From a bacterium (GTDB lineage: Bacteria; 4484-113; JAFGCY01), in the NCBI GenBank assembly GCA_020849855.1, contig JADZFO010000050.1, positions 1 to 64,000 on the forward strand: DNA of 64,000 bases, read 5' to 3'. Shown here piece by piece: positions 60,214-64,000 of this stretch (positions are counted from its first letter, which is position 1; every line of letters starts with the position of its first letter). The notes beneath the pieces are model-generated. The model searched no databases, was not told the origin of the DNA, and was given only the letters and a program-made list of their open reading frames with translations. The position numbers and the translations under genes are program-made.

Positions 60214-60627
60214 ATGGACGGGCCGCAGACACCGGCTGGGGGCAGGCGTAGCGCCGCGCTTTCCCCTGCGCTGCTGGCGGGCCTGGTCGTGGTGCTGCTG
60301 CTGGGCGGCCTGCTGCTTTTCTTCGTGCTGCGCGCTTCGCGTGAGGAGCCGGTCAGCGTGGCCACCATCGTGGCGGACCTTCGCACCTACGACGGCCAGA
60401 GCGTGACGCTCAAGGGCCGCGCCCTCAGCCCGACGAACATCTTCGGCCTGAAGTACTACGACCTCGACGACGGCAGCGGCAGCATCAAGGTGATCACCGA
60501 GCGCGGCCTGCCGGCCGAGGGCAGTGAGATCACCGTCACCGGCGTGGTCAAGCAGGCGGTGCAGATCGGCGAGATGGAGCTCACCGTGGTCTATGAGCCG
60601 CAACTCGGCGAGGCTGAGCCGCAGTAG
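60214..60627 (+). CDS. Membrane-anchored OB-fold protein
   Basis: 137 residues: one TM helix (about 18-42), then an OB-fold resembling the tRNA-anti-like/cytochrome maturation CcmE type (VATIVADLRTYDGQSVTLKG, FGLKYYDLDDGSGSIKVIT, ITVTGVVKQAVQIGEMELTV). No His of the CcmE haem site is present, so function is unknown. TAGACT lies 6 bases upstream of the ATG. A strong terminator follows. Confidence 0.7.
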   Translation: MDGPQTPAGGRRSAALSPALLAGLVVVLLLGGLLLFFVLRASREEPVSVATIVADLRTYDGQSVTLKGRALSPTNIFGLKYYDLDDGSGSIKVITERGLPAEGSEITVTGVVKQAVQIGEMELTVVYEPQLGEAEPQ

Positions 60628-60640
60628 CCGCAGCAAAAGC

Positions 60641-60668
60641 AAAAGGCCCGCGGGGCGGGCCTTTTCTC
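60641..60668. terminator. Bidirectional Rho-independent terminator
   Basis: Perfect 11-bp stem AAAAGGCCCGC/GCGGGCCTTTT with loop GGG, between the convergent OB-fold gene and the redoxin operon. The A-run on one side and T-run on the other allow termination from both strands. Confidence 0.88.
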
Positions 60669-60720
60669 ATACAGACACAGGCAGGACGGCTTTCAGGCGG
60701 GCCTGTTCAGCCGCCTGCAT

Positions 60721-61356
60721 TTACCAGATGCTGCAGCCGAAGGGCTGGGTGCTCTGGCTGGCCGGGGTCTTGCCGGCGCGCAGGGCCTTCACCGCTTCAA
60801 CCACATAGTTGGTGCCCTTGGGGATCTCCTTGAAGGTGCCCTGGTCCACAGCTCCGCTGTAGGCCAGCTTGCCCTTGGCATCAATGATGAAGATGTCCGG
60901 GGTGGTCTGGGCACCATAGGCGCTGGCGACCTCCTGCTTGCCGTCAAGCAGCAGGGGCCAGGCGACGCCGTGGGCCTTGGACATCCTGGTCATATCCTCG
61001 CGGCTGTTGCCCTCGGTGCTCTCCGGCAGCGAATCCACCGCCAGCCAGACCAGGTCCTTGCCCTTGACCTGGGCATAGGTCGCGGGCATGGCGCCCTGGT
61101 CCTTGCCCTTGGGCTTGACGTAGTACCTCGTCACTACCGGGCATTCGGGCGACCAGAACTCCAGCACCACGATCTTGCCGGCCTTGGTGTAGTCGGAAAG
61201 CTTGTGGGTCTTGCCGTCCAGGTCCTTGAGTGTGAAGTCCGGGGCCTTGGCGCCCACGGCAAGCCGGGCGTCCGGCGCGGCGGCGCTGGTGCTGAGCAGC
61301 AGCGCGGCGAAACAGAGCAGAAGCAGCCCCTTCACAACGAAACAAGCCTTGTTCAT
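60721..61356 (-). CDS. Exported redoxin (thioredoxin-fold), third gene of the redoxin operon
   Basis: 211 residues: signal peptide (1-27), then a peroxiredoxin/TlpA-like fold: APDFTLKDLDGKTHKLSDY, VVLEFWSPECPVVTRYY with Cys72 where TlpA has the first Cys of CxxC, AYGAQTTPDIFIID and a C-terminal PFGCSIW with Cys208. The second resolving Cys of CxxC is absent, so Cys72 and the C-terminal Cys may form the redox pair. GGAGG stands 5 bases before the ATG. Paralogue of the next two genes. Probably reduces periplasmic peroxides or disulfides. Confidence 0.86.
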   Translation of the reverse strand: MNKACFVVKGLLLLCFAALLLSTSAAAPDARLAVGAKAPDFTLKDLDGKTHKLSDYTKAGKIVVLEFWSPECPVVTRYYVKPKGKDQGAMPATYAQVKGKDLVWLAVDSLPESTEGNSREDMTRMSKAHGVAWPLLLDGKQEVASAYGAQTTPDIFIIDAKGKLAYSGAVDQGTFKEIPKGTNYVVEAVKALRAGKTPASQSTQPFGCSIW

Positions 61357-61421
61357 CTCATCCTCCAAAGAAAGGAAAGTGGCCGGACGGGACAGGCCCG
61401 CCCGGCCGCAGTGACACATGC

Positions 61422-62057
61422 TTAGTTGGCGTACTTGACGCCGCAGCCCACCGGGCGGGTCTCGACAATACTGGGCGGGTTGCCTTCCTGGGCCGCCTTG
61501 ACGGCCTCTTCAACAAAGGCCCGGCCGCTGCCGGGCTCGCCGTTGATGCCGCCCTCGTCGGCGGCGCCGCGGTAGACCAGCACACCGCTGGGGTCAATCA
61601 CCACAATCTCCGGCGTGCGGCGGGCGCCGTAAGCCTTGCCCACCTTGCCGTCGCTGTCCAGCAGCACCGGGTTCTGGATGCCCCAGGCGCCGGCCTTCTC
61701 GCGGTTCAGCTCGGGGTCCGCGCCTTCCTTGCCCGGCGCCCCGGAGTTGATCGCCAGCCAGACCACGCTGGGGGACTGGATCCGCGCCTTGAGGTCCTGC
61801 ATGGCGCTTGAGCCTTCATAGTAGGCCACCACATAAGGGCAGCCCGGGTTGAACCACTCCAGCACCACGGTCTTGCCGGCATAGTCGGCCAGCGAGACGG
61901 TGTTACCGCTGAGGTCTGTCAGGCTGAAGGCCGGGGCCTGCTCGCCCACCCTGGCACCGCTTGGCGCAGCCTCAGCTGAGCGTCCGGCCACGCCGGCAAG
62001 CAGCACAGCGGCAAGCGCTGTGATGGTGAGCACACGAATCCTGCGAATGCTGAGCAT
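61422..62057 (-). CDS. Exported redoxin, second gene of the redoxin operon
   Basis: 211 residues with a signal peptide (1-31). Core: APAFSLTDLSGNTVSLADYA, VVLEWFNPGCPYVVAYY with single Cys73, AYGARRTPEIVVIDPSGVLVYRGAADEGG, and the C-terminal PVGCGVKYAN with Cys205. This tail is the Cys counterpart of the Sec-containing tail of the preceding gene. AGGAG lies 10 bases before the ATG. Likely the same chemistry as its neighbours, with two distant Cys residues forming the redox pair. Confidence 0.87.
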   Translation of the reverse strand: MLSIRRIRVLTITALAAVLLAGVAGRSAEAAPSGARVGEQAPAFSLTDLSGNTVSLADYAGKTVVLEWFNPGCPYVVAYYEGSSAMQDLKARIQSPSVVWLAINSGAPGKEGADPELNREKAGAWGIQNPVLLDSDGKVGKAYGARRTPEIVVIDPSGVLVYRGAADEGGINGEPGSGRAFVEEAVKAAQEGNPPSIVETRPVGCGVKYAN

Positions 62058-62122
62058 TTCTCTTTTCTCCTGAGCCGGGGTCTGACAATACTCCCGGCCC
62101 GGGAAGTTTCTTTAGAGCCGGG

Positions 62123-62136
62123 GGACTAACTAGTCC
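62123..62136 (-). promoter_or_regulatory. Candidate bacterial SECIS hairpin
   Basis: Five-bp stem GGACT/AGTCC with loop AGTT, starting 14 bases after the TGA; the loop begins 19 bases after it. Bacterial SECIS models ask for an apical loop with a G in its first two bases and a UGA-to-loop distance of roughly 16-37 bases, which this meets. A second small stem (GCGT/ACGC) right after the TGA also exists in the Cys paralogue and is therefore not diagnostic. Confidence 0.55.
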
Positions 62137-62816
62137 GCGTACTTCACGCCTCAGCCGACTGCCTGCGTCTCCATGATCAGGGGCAGACGGCCTTCGCGTG
62201 CGCTGTTAACAGCTTCAACAACAAAATTGCGCCCCGTGCCGGGGGCGTCGCGGCCGCCTTCATCACAGGAGCCGCGGTAGACCAGGCGCCCATCCGGCGC
62301 GATGACCATCATGTGCGGTGTGCGGCGCGCGCCATAAGCCTGGCCGACGCGGCCGCTGAAATCCATCAGCAGCGGGAAATGGATGTTCAGGCCCTTCACG
62401 GAATCGGCATTCTCAGCCAGGTCGCTGCCGGGCTTGCCGGGGGCGGAGGAGTTGATGCAGAGCCAGACGACATCCGCGCCCAGGGCTTCATGCGTCGCCA
62501 CCATCGGCGGCGGGGCCTCTGCATCAGCGCCGGGGGTGTAATAGGCCACGCAGACCGGGCAGGCCGGGCTGAACCACTCCAGGACAACGGTTTTGCCCTG
62601 GGCGGTGTAGTCGCTGAGGCGGTGCGTCTGGCCATTCAGGTCGGCCAGCTCAAAGTCCGGGGCCGCATCGCCAACCCTTACCGGGGCCGGCAGCGGCGGC
62701 AGCTTGGGCTTGGGGGCAGCTCCCTGGTGTGCATCCGCGGCGCTGGTCCAGCATGAAGCCAGAACCACAAAGGCCATTGCAGCGGCGAGGCCGCTGAGTG
62801 TCCTTGTTCCTCCCAT
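62130..62816 (-). CDS. Putative selenoprotein redoxin with UGA-encoded Sec222
   Basis: 228 residues if TGA at 62153-62151 is read as selenocysteine. The frame then gives G-[Sec]-GVKYAD and TAG, aligning with GCGVKYAN of the next gene, with Sec at the position of its Cys205. The core resembles the neighbour (APDFELADLNGQTHRLSDY, AYGARRTPHMMVIAPDGRLV), but the first site is a full CPVC (Cys86, Cys89). Signal segment with possible lipobox LASC (Cys22). Start at 62816 chosen because AAGGAGG is 6 bases upstream; frames reach 62867. Without recoding the protein would end at 62151, losing only the redox tail. First gene of the operon. Confidence 0.8.
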
Positions 62817-62947
62817 CTCCGCCTCCTTAGACATGTAATCAGTCCAGTTAGAATTACCATAGGACATAGTAGGCTGATTTTCTGTTCAGAGCGCTTTTCC
62901 TGTAAATCCGCAGTACAACTAGACGCATGTTCAGATTCAGGCTTTGC

Positions 62948-62953
62948 TAGAAT
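62948..62953 (+). promoter_or_regulatory. Possible -10 box of the truncated gene
   Basis: TAGAAT about 34 bases before the ATG at 62988, in the divergent space opposite the redoxin operon. Confidence 0.3.
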
Positions 62954-62987
62954 CGCCCAGGCCGCAGCAGCGGCCCGGGGAGAGCAG

Positions 62988-64000
62988 ATGCAGGACGATC
63001 CGAAGAGCATTGACCCGCGGGATGAAGCGCAGCAGGAAGGCGGCCCGGACTGGAGTCCCAAGGCGCCGCCGGACCTGAACATCATTCTGCGCGGCGGGGA
63101 GCTGCCTGCTGATGGGGAAGAGGAAGCGCCAGGGGCCGAAGGCGCGGCCGCCCCGCGGCCGCTGAAACCCTCGGTACGCTACAGCGACGCTGAGCCGCTG
63201 AAGCGGCCGGAAGCCGCAACAGCAGCCGATGACCCCCCGCCCTTCGAGACCGGCGGCAGCGGCATCAATGCAACTCCGATCATCATCGGCCTGGCGGTCG
63301 TGCTGCTAATAGTCGTCGGCTTCTTCACCCTGCCGTCCCTGCTGAAGAAGGACACCCCGGCCACCGGCGGCGGAACCGCCGGCCAGGGCTCGATGGCCAG
63401 CAGCGATGTGGAGGGCGAGGCCCCTGTGGGCCTGGAGCCCTATGTGATTGACGACTTCTTCTATGGCGAGCTTGAGGAAGCGATCAAGCTGGCCAACGAG
63501 CGCAGCAAGTCAGACGGCTATTACGCCTATCGCTATGGCGTGCTGGAAAAGACCGACCGCGGCATCAGCCAGAGCATCAGCATCACCGCCTATCTGGGCG
63601 GCGAGGGCGCGGATGCGGCGGCCGGTGAAGGCGGGGGCCAGAGCTTCCGCGACGCCATGCAGCCTTATCTGGACGGCCTGAACGCACGCGAGGGCGTTGT
63701 GGCCACGCTCTTCCTGCGCAGCACCGGCGGCAAGGAAGCGATGGGCGAGAACGACCGCTGGCTGGTCTATGGCAAGTACTATTTCCTTGAGCACGAGACG
63801 CAGATCAAGGACATCCTGGCGGCCATCAACGGCTACAAGACCGCCGAGGGCCAGTACCCCAGCTCCCTGCTGACGGCCGACCCCGGCGCCAAGACCCGCG
63901 GTAACCCGACTTTCGAAGCCGGCGGCTTTGGCTACCTGCCGGTCTTCAAGACTGACTCCGCGGGCAACATCATCATGGGCTCCGGCTCCGGCATCGCCTC
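62988..64000 (+). CDS. Membrane-anchored protein with pseudopilin-like segment (truncated by the window end)
   Basis: 337 codons to the window edge, no stop yet. Residues 1-98 are acidic, Pro/Ala-rich and probably cytoplasmic, with one TM helix at about 100-119 (IIIGLAVVLLIVVGFFTLP). A soluble domain follows (PYVIDDFFYGELEEAIKLAN; DGYYAYRYGVLEKTD), and near the edge DILAAINGYKTAEGQYPSSL recalls the GspG-like pattern of the genes at 38940 and 21007. GGGGAGAG lies upstream of the ATG. Function unknown; bitopic anchoring is seen, the pilin relation is inferred. Confidence 0.7.
   Translation, partial: MQDDPKSIDPRDEAQQEGGPDWSPKAPPDLNIILRGGELPADGEEEAPGAEGAAAPRPLKPSVRYSDAEPLKRPEAATAADDPPPFETGGSGINATPIIIGLAVVLLIVVGFFTLPSLLKKDTPATGGGTAGQGSMASSDVEGEAPVGLEPYVIDDFFYGELEEAIKLANERSKSDGYYAYRYGVLEKTDRGISQSISITAYLGGEGADAAAGEGGGQSFRDAMQPYLDGLNAREGVVATLFLRSTGGKEAMGENDRWLVYGKYYFLEHETQIKDILAAINGYKTAEGQYPSSLLTADPGAKTRGNPTFEAGGFGYLPVFKTDSAGNIIMGSGSGIA

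Noticed and set aside
62130-62153. Alternative explanation of the TGA as a recoded genetic code (TGA = Trp or Gly)
   Set aside because: TGA ends other genes in the window, such as mutL at 13938-13940, and Trp and Gly are encoded by the usual codons throughout.

Overview
The window is GC-rich, densely coded bacterial DNA with about 45 genes and no rRNA or tRNA gene that I can see. The cell is most likely a diderm: there is an RND efflux pump with a lipoprotein adaptor, many lipobox-bearing surface lipoproteins, exported redoxins, a PlsC-like acyltransferase and pseudopilin-like proteins. Most products look like those of uncultured candidate lineages. I cannot name the phylum from sequence alone.

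Layout. 155-4601 (-): RND pump and adaptor. 4754-9903: two convergent propeller lipoproteins. 9943-16256 (-): Dus, a TPR protein, a Fur-like regulator and MutL. 16471-19828 (+): a cohesin-like lipoprotein overlapping an M6 metalloprotease with a dockerin-like segment. 19895-22300: ~165-bp repeats bracketing three small genes (membrane protein, pseudopilin-like protein, orphan HicB). 22466-26419: Nudix, ABM monooxygenase, three tandem DinB-like proteins, HAD phosphatase. 26670-30288 (+): MscS channel, Mrp ATPase, CPBP protease. 30432-33774: PKD lipoprotein and an NmrA-type protein. 33973-36555: aspS followed by a MntA-HepT toxin-antitoxin module and a second copy of the aspS 3' end. 36609-41916: cytochrome-tailed lipoprotein, small membrane protein, pseudopilin-like protein, GH44 lipoprotein. 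41932-47279 (-): Rpe, PASTA protein, PpiC/SurA-like protein, acyltransferase. 47326-60627: more lipoproteins, an FtsX-type permease, a Clp-like AAA protein with a dead second ATPase domain plus a YbjN-like partner, a large FG-GAP/UnbV lipoprotein and an OB-fold protein. 60721-62816 (-): three tandem redoxins. 62988-end: a truncated pseudopilin-like membrane protein.

Four observations stand out. (1) The first redoxin of the 60721-62816 operon appears to be a selenoprotein: its reading frame meets TGA exactly where its neighbour has Cys, the conserved tail continues to a TAG, and a hairpin compatible with a bacterial SECIS follows. (2) Seven lipoproteins share one N-terminal domain (motif W-[LV]-[AG]-x-x-[DN]-[YF]) fused to seven different C-terminal modules: propellers, PKD, carboxypeptidase-regulatory-like plus cytochrome c, GH44, Fn3-like. 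(3) A family of heptamer-repeat elements (GTCGAAG, GTCGGAA, GTCCTGA, AATCAGC types), often as inverted pairs, is scattered between genes and has entered mutL in frame twice. (4) The aspS 3' end is duplicated on the far side of the mntA-hepT module, as if a tiny element had inserted there.

A further pattern helps choose starts: many genes have a TANNNT box followed after only 6-9 bases by ATG, GTG or TTG and no Shine-Dalgarno, suggesting leaderless transcripts. Most lipoprotein and internal operon genes instead have a clear GGAGG-type site.
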